DNA of 64,000 bases. Origin: Exobasidium rhododendri. Taxonomy: Eukaryota; Basidiomycota; Exobasidiomycetes; Exobasidiales; Exobasidiaceae. The notes under the pieces were generated by a model. The model saw nothing but the letters and a program-made list of their open reading frames with translations, was not told the DNA's origin and did no database searches. Of this stretch, positions 33,432 to 42,126 are shown in pieces; position 1 is the stretch's first letter, and each line of letters starts with the position of its first letter. The translations under genes were made by a program, and so were the position numbers. Where the stretch lies: NCBI GenBank assembly GCA_026210745.1, contig CP110630.1, forward strand, positions 5,828,001 to 5,892,000. Direction: 5' to 3'.

Positions 33432-34583
33432 TCAGCGATGAATTGGCGCACCGTTCTCGTTGACGCCGTTATCGCTGTTGCTGTCGCCATTCCCGTTGCC
33501 GTTGCTGACACCGTTGCCATTTTCTCGATGTCCTTGGCTGGCCTGCTCAAGAAGAGCCTGTCTCTTGGTCAAGCTCTTCTGGTTGATCACCGTCTTCTCT
33601 CCGATACTCAACGTACGAGTGCCCAATCGAGCCTTTCCGCCGTAGTCGTTTGTGACGTTGTGAGCTACACTGCGATTGTCCCAGAGCGCTACATCGTTGT
33701 TGTCCCAGCGATTTCGAACTTGGATGTCGTGATTGTCACTGATAATCTTGTAAAGATACTCGAGCAGCACGTCGGATTCTTGCGCGGTCATGCCGTTGAT
33801 GTACTTTGTGTAGGCCCTGTTGACGTTGAGGTACTTCCAGCCAGTGACGGGATGTGTGGTGATGACGGGTTGAATGGCTTTCAAGGAAGGGTCTGAGTTC
33901 TCAGCGCTTCCTCGATTCGTGGCCACAGAGGCTTTCAAGTGTGCCGCGATAGCATGATACCAGCTGGCGTCGTGTTCCGCCGTGAGCGTTTCCAAGTATG
34001 CAACAAAGGAAGGCGAGAGCTTGTCGACGCAATCGAACAAGCTGCACCACAGTGTGTCTCCACCTCCATTGGGAGACGTGTGAATCTTGAGGCATGAGTA
34101 GGCAGGTCCAACAGGCTCAAAGGTGCAATCGACGTGCCAATATTGATTGGAGAATAGATTGGGAAACAGGATCGTTCCTTGCTCGTCTATTCTCTTCTCG
34201 CTCAACTCCAGTCTCTTACTACCTGCCTGTTGTGAGATGGGGTGAACATGGCAGGTCGAAGTGGTCGGCGATCCGGTCAGATGAGCCATACGGACGACAA
34301 TCTCCTCCTGACCCTGGAAGTCGAGGGACTGGTTACGAAAGAAGCAGACCCCTCTTTCGGATACACGAATGGCTAGATCGCGCAGGATGGCGTCGTTCTC
34401 GAGGGTCCTTGGCAAGAGACTGGCGAGATCCACTTTTTGCTCAAAATCATCTCCGATAGCGGTGGTGACACACTTGGGCACCAAATGACTCAACGTTTCA
34501 CCTTCCTTGAGGTAGGGACGAATTCCATCGTACACTCTAGGTTCGTAGCTGGCGTCGCCTTTGATTTGAAGTGGCACATTCAT
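33432..34583 (-). CDS. TauD/TfdA-type Fe(II)/2-oxoglutarate-dependent dioxygenase
   Basis: 383 residues, single exon, ATG at 34583. The family hydroxylates or cleaves substrates with Fe(II), oxygen and 2-oxoglutarate. The iron ligands are His150 and Asp152 (YWHVDCTF) and His308 (NRSVAHNV); the 2-oxoglutarate arginine is Arg319 or Arg323 in ARLGTRTLSIG. The fold is complete up to about residue 345, then a 35-residue tail made mainly of Asn, Gly, Ser and Glu follows, which is not part of the family fold. It is transcribed in the same direction as the synthase and the glycosyltransferase and sits between them. Within the cluster it is the only oxygenase, so hydroxylation of the polyketide chain is the likely job (inference); sulfonate metabolism, common in this family, is the alternative. 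Confidence 0.9.
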   Translation of the reverse strand: MNVPLQIKGDASYEPRVYDGIRPYLKEGETLSHLVPKCVTTAIGDDFEQKVDLASLLPRTLENDAILRDLAIRVSERGVCFFRNQSLDFQGQEEIVVRMAHLTGSPTTSTCHVHPISQQAGSKRLELSEKRIDEQGTILFPNLFSNQYWHVDCTFEPVGPAYSCLKIHTSPNGGGDTLWCSLFDCVDKLSPSFVAYLETLTAEHDASWYHAIAAHLKASVATNRGSAENSDPSLKAIQPVITTHPVTGWKYLNVNRAYTKYINGMTAQESDVLLEYLYKIISDNHDIQVRNRWDNNDVALWDNRSVAHNVTNDYGGKARLGTRTLSIGEKTVINQKSLTKRQALLEQASQGHRENGNGVSNGNGNGDSNSDNGVNENGAPIHR

Positions 34584-35365
34584 CTTTGCTTTTGAGAAGG
34601 GGGAAAAGAGTGCGTTGAGGATGTCTAGACCTAGGAAGATTATGAAGAGTCTGCGTCTGAGAAGATGAGCGAGAGTGCAAGGATGAGCAGATCGATCGGA
34701 AAATATGTATCCTCAATGCTTGTGAGTATTGCGAAATCGTCCATTCCCAGACTCCCTATATAAGAGAGGAGCAGTGAAGTAGGAGAAATCAGAGTGCCGT
34801 CCTTCTAGTATTTTCCCTTCTGGTATGCTCCCTTTTGTCCCACCTGTTTCTTGTCTTTGGAAAAGACCGAGCGTCAGGAAGCCGTAGTAAACACATGTTG
34901 AGATGGAAAAGGTCGCTATGCTAACTCAATCCTTGCAAGCAACAGGCAAGCCATAATTTTTTCTTCTCTCTTCGAACATGTGGACGCGACATTTAGCGTT
35001 ATAGGAATGCGAACACCATTACATCCTATTGCCACGAGCGCGCATACCGTCCTTTCGAATGTGTCGCGATATGCGACGGCGTTTCTGGCATTGTTGGTGC
35101 CTACAAGTTGTCGGCAGACCGAACTTTATATTATCAGTCTGGACCAGCTCTATGGAGTAGCATTGATGGCAAGCAGTCGTGCCCAATCGCATCTAAAGGC
35201 AAGTTCACTGTAGAGACGTTTACTTTGACACACGTTGCTAACGCGCGCTTCTCTCAGTGACAGCGTCTCCCTTTGACAAAATTCACTCAATGGATATAGT
35301 AGACATGAACTGCGCGAGTCAACTAGATGTCATTGATTCATTTCGAGGAGAAAGAGAAACCGGAC
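34584..35365. promoter_or_regulatory. Promoter region of the dioxygenase with clustered Rua1-box-like sites
   Basis: The spacer upstream of the dioxygenase. A TATATA element at 34757-34762 lies about 175 bp before the ATG. Four CGCAT cores occur within 200 bp: on the minus strand at 35003-35013 (TTCGCATTCCT), on the plus strand at 35039-35049 (CGCGCATACCG), on the minus strand at 35067-35077 (GTCGCATATCG), and a weaker one near 35190. The third fits fully, and the first two at 10 of 11 positions, the Rua1 consensus (T/G)(G/T)CGCAT(A/T)(C/T)(C/T)(G/A) as I recall it from Ustilago maydis. No gene is seen. Confidence 0.5.
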
Positions 35366-36958
35366 TTAACACGGCGGCAGGAGCGAATCTAAGCCAACGA
35401 GGACGGTGGCCATTCCCTGCTCCACTTCTGACACCACCTCCTTCGTAGTAGTAGGATCATCAGCATCCATTCTGCCTTGCATGAATTCCCCTATAATCTT
35501 GACAGCCTCTTTGGCACCTCCCAAGCTCTTCAGATCTGCCGCTATTTTTCGAGCATTGAGTGTGAATGTCTCTGCTTCTGGGCCAAAGAGTACTTGATGA
35601 ACGGCATTCTTGAACTGTAAGCTGTCTAACTTAGGAGCTGTGTCGATAGTTATGCCAGCTCCAAGATCTTGACAATGTATCGCAAAGTCAAAGCAGTCCA
35701 TCCAACCAGGTATGCAGACCATCGGCTTGCCAAAATACAGCCCCTCGTGAAGCGAATTACCCCCTGCGTGATTTACAAACAAGCTCAAGCGAGGATGAGC
35801 CAAGAGCAGCATAAAGTCGGAGATCCAAGTCTCGAATCGAAAATTGTCATTTGGAATCGCTTCTGGAGGAAGCAAGGCTTGTTCTCTGTGATTGATCTTC
35901 CATATGACCTTGATGGGTAGTGAGGACAAAGCGAAATAGATGCTCTCAATGCGACTCCTATCGAGTTTGTAGAGCGTTCCCAGGGCTACCAGCACAAGTG
36001 GCTGTGTTGAGGAAGAGGGAGAAGTTACCTGATCGATCCAAGTGATGAGTTCCCTTTCCGAGGTAGTGCCAGCTTCTCTTCCCTCCTTCCACATGTCTTC
36101 AAAGTAGACGGACTCAGTCAGACGAGCTTGCGCATCCCTCAAAGATACACCGATCCACTTCATCTTGCCTTGAGGCCATCTCACACGAGGGTCTGAGAAC
36201 AATTCGCTGGTATTGTTGATGAAGAGAGCAGCTGCGTTGGCAGATTCATGATGTAGCAAGATGTCGTTCTCTTTCCTTTCCTCCAGGAGCATAGGCACGA
36301 TTCTTTTGTACAGCCCCAACTTGTAGCGAAAGCTGACGGCAAAGTCGTGTATGGAATGCCACAGAGACGTCTTGTACTGACTTGTTCCTGTGCCAGTAGT
36401 AGGAAAGAATCGAGGTACGCAATCGGGAAAGCAGATGTAAGGTGGTGTTGGACTGTTGATGATGAACTTTGTATTGGTGTCGATTGCAGCGGCCATTCCT
36501 GCTTCACTCAAGCTATCACAAATGATCAGAGAAGGTTGGTATTGGCGAATATAGTCTGACATGATCTTTCTTGGATTCGTGTACGTCTCCTCACTCCTCG
36601 AAAAGAGTGCCCATTGCAGCATACATTCCACACTTCGAACACCGGCGTTGTTCATGGCTTCCACCAGGCTGCTAGGCAGCTTTGCCGACGTCCAAACGCT
36701 CAGAAAGTCGAAACCTTCTTCTTTGATCGTAGATTGAAGATCCTTAGAAGTTGCAAATGTCACTTTGTTCTTGGGATATTCGTTGCGGAAAGCTTGAGCA
36801 ATAGCTAGCATTGGATTCGTCTGGCCTGGATGTCCGATCGACACAAACATGACATGGGCCGCGTCGATGGAAGTGTCAAGCGAAGTATCGACTGACGTGC
36901 CTCCCGAAGAAGAAGTGGACGAATACGACGCAGATCTTGATTCAAGGAGGTCCTGCAT
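35366..36958 (-). CDS. Family 1 (UDP-sugar) glycosyltransferase
   Basis: 530 residues, single exon, ATG at 36958. The GT-B fold is complete. The N-terminal half starts after a 33-residue Ser/Thr-rich leader with HVMFVSIGHPGQTNPMLAIA. The C-terminal donor-binding half has LVLVALGTLYKLD, then the signature region with HAGGNS at residues 397-402 and PMVCIPGWMDCFDFA. The conserved acceptor-activating His normally sits in GHxxP; here the aligned loop reads GHPGQTNP, so the His is either His43, three residues earlier, or replaced by Gln46. Within the cluster it would attach sugar to the polyketide, as Ugt1 glycosylates the lipid in ustilagic acid synthesis (comparison by family, not proven). It is divergent from the ABC exporter gene. 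Confidence 0.92.
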   Translation of the reverse strand: MQDLLESRSASYSSTSSSGGTSVDTSLDTSIDAAHVMFVSIGHPGQTNPMLAIAQAFRNEYPKNKVTFATSKDLQSTIKEEGFDFLSVWTSAKLPSSLVEAMNNAGVRSVECMLQWALFSRSEETYTNPRKIMSDYIRQYQPSLIICDSLSEAGMAAAIDTNTKFIINSPTPPYICFPDCVPRFFPTTGTGTSQYKTSLWHSIHDFAVSFRYKLGLYKRIVPMLLEERKENDILLHHESANAAALFINNTSELFSDPRVRWPQGKMKWIGVSLRDAQARLTESVYFEDMWKEGREAGTTSERELITWIDQVTSPSSSTQPLVLVALGTLYKLDRSRIESIYFALSSLPIKVIWKINHREQALLPPEAIPNDNFRFETWISDFMLLLAHPRLSLFVNHAGGNSLHEGLYFGKPMVCIPGWMDCFDFAIHCQDLGAGITIDTAPKLDSLQFKNAVHQVLFGPEAETFTLNARKIAADLKSLGGAKEAVKIIGEFMQGRMDADDPTTTKEVVSEVEQGMATVLVGLDSLLPPC

Positions 36959-37615
36959 GATGATCGACTGTGATAGAGAGGGCCAAATAAGGGAATGGGC
37001 GACACACTCTCGTCAGCCGCAGAGGTGAAAGCCTATGCTACGGCTTCATATAGGCCCTTTCCATCGGAAATTTCCACCGATCACAGCTCAAGTGTTCTGT
37101 ATCTCATACGAAGAAGCTGAGTAGCGTTGTTTGTAGAGTGGAATGAGACCCCTCTCCCCCCATGTAGCCAAGCTTGCTTCGCACCGTGATCAGTCTGCTT
37201 GACAAAAGGGGAGGGTCCGATTTATAGAATGTTCTGCTATGCGCGACCCACGCGCCGAAAATCCGCGCCAATTTCGATGCTTTTCCTTTCTAACACGCAT
37301 GCCGCTCTTGATGTTCCCACCATATGCGCGCTACGTGCAGAAGGCACTTCTATAATTTTGGTTGGCCAAAGAGACACAATCGTGCATGAGCGAGGTCTTC
37401 AACCCTTTCCTTTGTGCAAATGTCCCGAATAAGTACCGTCCATTCTCGGCAGACTCACCACATCACCGACACGACGATCGTCTAAAGCCTCCCAAGATCA
37501 CGCCTGCAAAAAGCGTGACGGACGGCAGCAGCGGACAAATACTGAAACAAGTAAATACACACATTTCCGTTCGAGGATCAGGATCAGCACCTCATCGTAA
37601 CATAGACGCTTCGAC
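36959..37615. promoter_or_regulatory. Bidirectional promoter glycosyltransferase / ABC exporter
   Basis: 657 bp between two divergent cluster genes. Two ATGCGCG heptamers (reverse complement CGCGCAT) at 37239-37245 and 37324-37330 and a CGCAT core at 37296-37300 lie within 95 bp in the centre. AT-rich TATA-like stretches lie near 37045 (towards the glycosyltransferase) and at 37350 (towards the exporter). The arrangement suits joint control of both genes by one regulator. Confidence 0.5.
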
Positions 37616-40600
37616 ATGGCCTCCTCCGGTCCAGAACACGACGTCGTCGAGATGACACTTGAGAAAGATGTCAATAAGTCGCGACAGAGCAGCACAATAT
37701 CACCTCCCTCGACTGGTAGTATCGCAAAGAGTAGTGATCTCGATGATCACACTAGTGTAGGGGGTGATGTCAGCTCCTATTCGACGGCTGCTGCACACAG
37801 AAAGAATGCGACAGCGGAGGGACATGTCGCTCGCCCAGCTACTATGGCCGACTTCAGAAAATTTGCAACCCGAAAGGAGACTGCTTGCAACGTCGTTGGA
37901 ATCATTGCCGCATGTACGGCTGGAACAGCGCAGCCGCTGATGACCATTGTGAGTTGTGCTGCTCGTCGATGGGCACGTCTCTCTTCCGTACTCCGAATTT
38001 GAACACTCTATATCGCTCCTTGCAGGTCTTTGGGAATCTGACAAATTCGTTTATCCGATTTCAACATGAGGTCGAGAGCAATGACGAAGCTCTCATAGCA
38101 GTCGCTCGAGCATCGCTAAAGACGAAGACGCATCACGATCTGCTCTACTTGGTCTACCTTGGCATTGCAAGCTTCTTTTTGACATATCTCTACCAGTCGA
38201 TCTGGGTATACAACGGCGACGCCATCACTAAGCGGATCCGTGAGCGGTACTTTGAAGCCGTTCTTCGACAAGATGCTTCCTTCTTCGATGATGTTGGTGC
38301 TGGCGAAGTTGCCAGTCGATTGGATAGCGACATGCAACTCGTGCAAGATGGGATCAGCGACAAGGTTCCTCTCGCTTTCTTGCAAATCTCGACATTCACA
38401 TCTGGCATAGTCGTTGCCTATGTTCGCTGTTGGAAGCTTACTCTTGTCGTATCTGCTGTGATACCGTTTATTTTTATCTCTTTCGTCATCCTCAACGCTC
38501 TTGTTGCCAAACTACAAGCTTGTGAAGTGGAATGTGTGGCAAAGGCTGCCACTATAGCACAAGAAGCGCTTTCCTCGGTAAGAACTGTCAAAGCTTTTGG
38601 CATTGAGAACATCTTGGTAGCCATCTACGACATCAAGAACAGACAAGCGACGGAAGCTGGCTTCCGTCGAGCAAAGATCTCAGCGGTCGCCTTGGGGAGT
38701 TTCTTCTTTGCTATCTATGCCGCATACGCGCTTGCCTTCTTCTTTGGAGCAAAGTTGGTCGCAGATGGAGACATTCAGGGTGGCATAGTCATCAGTGTCG
38801 TCTTTTCCATCTTGATCGGGATGATCAGTATCGCTCTACTTGCCCCTAATGTGCAAGCCATGGGATATGCTGCCAGTGCTGCGTCTACCATCATAGAGAC
38901 GATTAACCGCGAGCCTGTCATTAATTCTTGCAGTACGGAGGGAGAGATTCCCAAAGAATGCCTTGGGCTCATCGAGCTACAGGATGTCTCTTTCCACTAT
39001 CCCTCTCGCCCAGGTGTTCAAGTTTTGACTTGCTGTTCAATCACCTGCGAGCCAAACAAAGTCACCGCCCTGGTCGGTAAATCCGGGTCTGGAAAGAGCA
39101 CGGTTGTCTCCCTACTCGAACGTTTTTACGACCCCACGTCAGGACAAGTCTTGCTGGATGGAAGACCACTGACCGCGCTCAACATCCAATGGCTACGATC
39201 ACAGATCGGTCTCGTTTTGCAAGAACCTACTCTGTTTGCCGTTTCGGTGAAGCTGAACATCGAATATGGTCTCCTTGGTGGTGACCTTGCTGACACGCTA
39301 TCAGAGGAAGAAAGGCTCAGTAGGGTGATCGAGGCGGCAAAAAGTACCAATGCACATGAGTTCATCCTGCGCCTACCCAATGGATACGACACAGTTGTTG
39401 GAGATCGTGGGTCTCTGTTGTCTGGAGGTCAAAAGCAGAGGATTGCCCTGGCGCGAGCAATTATTAGCAACCCTCGCATTCTCGTCTTGGACGAAGCTAC
39501 ATCGGCACTAGATTCCAAAAGTGAGACGGCTGTACTAAAGGCACTTAGTCAAGTCTCGCAAGGAAGAACAACTATCCACATCGCACACAGGCTTGCAACG
39601 ATCAAAGATGCTGACAAGATCATCGTCATGGGCCCGTGTGAAGGAGGTGTGTTGGAGCAAGGCGTGCATCGGGAGTTGTTAGCGAGCAATGGGGCGTATG
39701 CTAGTCTAGTACGGACCCAGGAGGTTCTTCAGAGGAGCAGGGAATGTAGAGGTAATACCATTGAAGAGGATAATGGGGACGTCATCGACGACGAGGACAT
39801 CGTTGATGAGAAGAGTTTGAAAGAGATGGTGGACGACAGCGAGCACTCCGCGTCGTCTGCCTCGATCGACCTGAAAGGAAAGGAGCACGTGGATGTTGCC
39901 CCGTCAAAAGGCGAGAATCAGACGGAGCCACTTCAGCTGCCGCCATCCATCGTCTACTTGCTCTACAGATTGGTGAAGCTCAATGGGAACATCTTCTGGA
40001 CACTGTTCTTCCCGGGTATCCTGGGTGCCGCAGCCTTTGGCGCTGTGTATCCCAGTCTAGCGATACTTCTCGGCAAGTCATTGGCCACTTTCTCACAATG
40101 TCAGCAGCTACTAGGGACAGACTGTCCGGAACCTGCCAATTCAAGGATGCGAAGTCAAGAGAGCCGTCTTGCACTCTACTTCTTCATCATTTCCATCCTG
40201 TGCGCAGTGGCAGTGACAGTGCAAACGTTCTGTTTGACGAAGAACAGCATGGCTCTTATGCAGATCTTACGGCGTTCCAGCTTGCACAAGATGTTGCATT
40301 CTGATGCATCCTTCTTTGACAAAGAAGAGAACTCGAGCGGGATACTGTCAAGTTCACTTGCATCGAATGCTTCCCACATAAATGGGCTACTAGGCGTGAC
40401 GTTGGGTAGTATTGTACAGTCGATCTCAACACTAGTGTGTGGAGCTGTGATCGCTCTCATCTTTGGATGGAAGTTGGCTTTGGTAGTCTTTGCCTGCGTC
40501 CCTCTCACTTTGTCCACGGGCCTGATCAGATTCAAGCTCGTCGTCATGAAAGACACTCGGCTGAGAGTAGCTCATCGTAAATCAGCACAAAGAGCGTGCG

Positions 40601-41808
40601 AGTCAGTGGCAGCGATCCAGACTGTCTCTTCTCTCACCATGGAAAAGAAGTGTCTCTCAAATTATCACGAGGAATTGGAAGGTCCTAGTCAGATGATTCG
40701 AAAGACGGCCATCTATGGCAACTTCCTTTTCGCCATCTCCCAAGCGATCAGCTTTTGGGTGACTGCTCTCGGCTTCTATTATGGCTCCAAACTGCTCAGT
40801 GAACGTGAATATTCTTCGCAGCAATTCTTCACCATTTTCACATCCGTTGTTTTTGGCTCACTTCAAGCGGGAAACATGTTTAATTTCACGCCCGACATCA
40901 GCTCAGCTAAACATAGTGCCGACGAAACATTGCGACTGTTCGACAGCAAAACGAGCATCGAGCAGCCGGTGCTCTACGAACAGGAAAAGAAGATCACCGC
41001 TTCTACGCATGGAAATGACGAGATGAAAAGCATGAAGCAAGAGATGGTGCAAGGAAACATCTGCTTTGACAATGTGACATTTCACTATCCCACACGCCCC
41101 GACGCAAGAGTGTTACGAGGCTTCAGCTTGACTGTAGAAGCGGGGACATCTTGTGCGCTCGTTGGACCTAGCGGCTGTGGAAAGTCGACCTTGATCCAGT
41201 TAGTCGAGCGCCTGTACGATCCAATCGCTGGAAGTATCTCTCTAGACGGTCGGAACTTGAAGACGATGGACCCGCGACAACTTCGCAAGCACATCGGTCT
41301 CGTTTCACAAGAGCCAACACTCTTCGAGGGAACGATTTCATTCAACATCTTGCTGGGCCTGGAAGCTATGGACCCAGTCTTGAAAGAGGAAGATCAAGTC
41401 AAGAAACTACGACGAGCGGCAAGGCAAGCAAACGTACTTACTTTCATCGAGTCGCTCCCTGACGGATTCGAGACCCGAGTGGGAAGCGGAGGCACACAGT
41501 TGAGCGGAGGACAAAAGCAACGCATTGCCATTGCCCGGGCATTGATACGCAACCCGAAGATTCTGCTCCTTGATGAAGCTACTTCTGCGCTGGATTCTCA
41601 TTCCGAAAAAGAAGTCCAAGTCGCTTTAGATGAAGCTGCACACGGACGAACAACGATTTCCATCGCACATCGGCTTGCCTCTATCGTACGAGCTGACAAG
41701 ATCATTTGCATTCAGGACGGCAAGAACGTCGAGTCAGGTACGCATGAGTCTCTCATTGCGAAAGGAGGAGCCTACTCTGAACTCATCTCGATGCAGACCC
41801 TGTCGTAG
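37616..41808 (+). CDS. ABCB/MDR-type full ABC transporter
   Basis: Exons 37616-37948 and 38026-41808 (intron 77 bp, phase 0) give 1371 residues. The true start is the ATG at 37616; the frame inside the intron is a false extension. Two membrane domains and two ATPase domains alternate: TM-NBD-TM-NBD. NBD1 has Walker A GKSGSGKST from residue 462, LSGGQKQR near 577 and LVLDEATSALD; NBD2 has GPSGCGKST from 1158, LSGGQKQR and LLLDEATSALD, so both sites look active. The first 85 residues are hydrophilic and Ser/Thr-rich. Proteins of this class export lipophilic compounds across the plasma membrane; the ustilagic acid cluster also holds an ABC exporter (Atr1). Position and direction, divergent from the glycosyltransferase, suggest export of the glycosylated product or self-protection. 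Confidence 0.95.
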
Positions 41809-42126
41809 TGCGACTCTATTGCCTTAGGTGGAAGCACCGTTCTGCCATGTCATGCGAAGTAGGAGGTTCTAAAAATCGCACTCAGCTTATGCGACTATTT
41901 GGAATGACAGTACTTATCAATTTCTATTTAGTGATCGGCCGTCGCTAGAGATGAAGGGTGGGGGAGAAATACAAGGCGCGAGGAAAGGAGAACGGAAGTA
42001 GGGGAGCTTTATATCTACAAGGAGAGATTTTTATATTGACTCTATTCCCGTGTTCTGACTAGAATATGTTCCTGTGTCTATCGAATTGTACCTGCGCTTC
42101 CTCTTCTATACACTTACTAGCATCAT
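41809..42126. other. Convergent 3' spacer exporter / Rua1-like gene
   Basis: 318 bp between two convergent stop codons; expected to hold both 3' untranslated ends. No gene seen. Confidence 0.55.

Noticed and set aside
37885-38025. N-terminus of the exporter from the frame opening at 37885
   Set aside because: This part is the intron 37949-38025 plus an out-of-frame stretch; the exon from 37616 restores a proper start.
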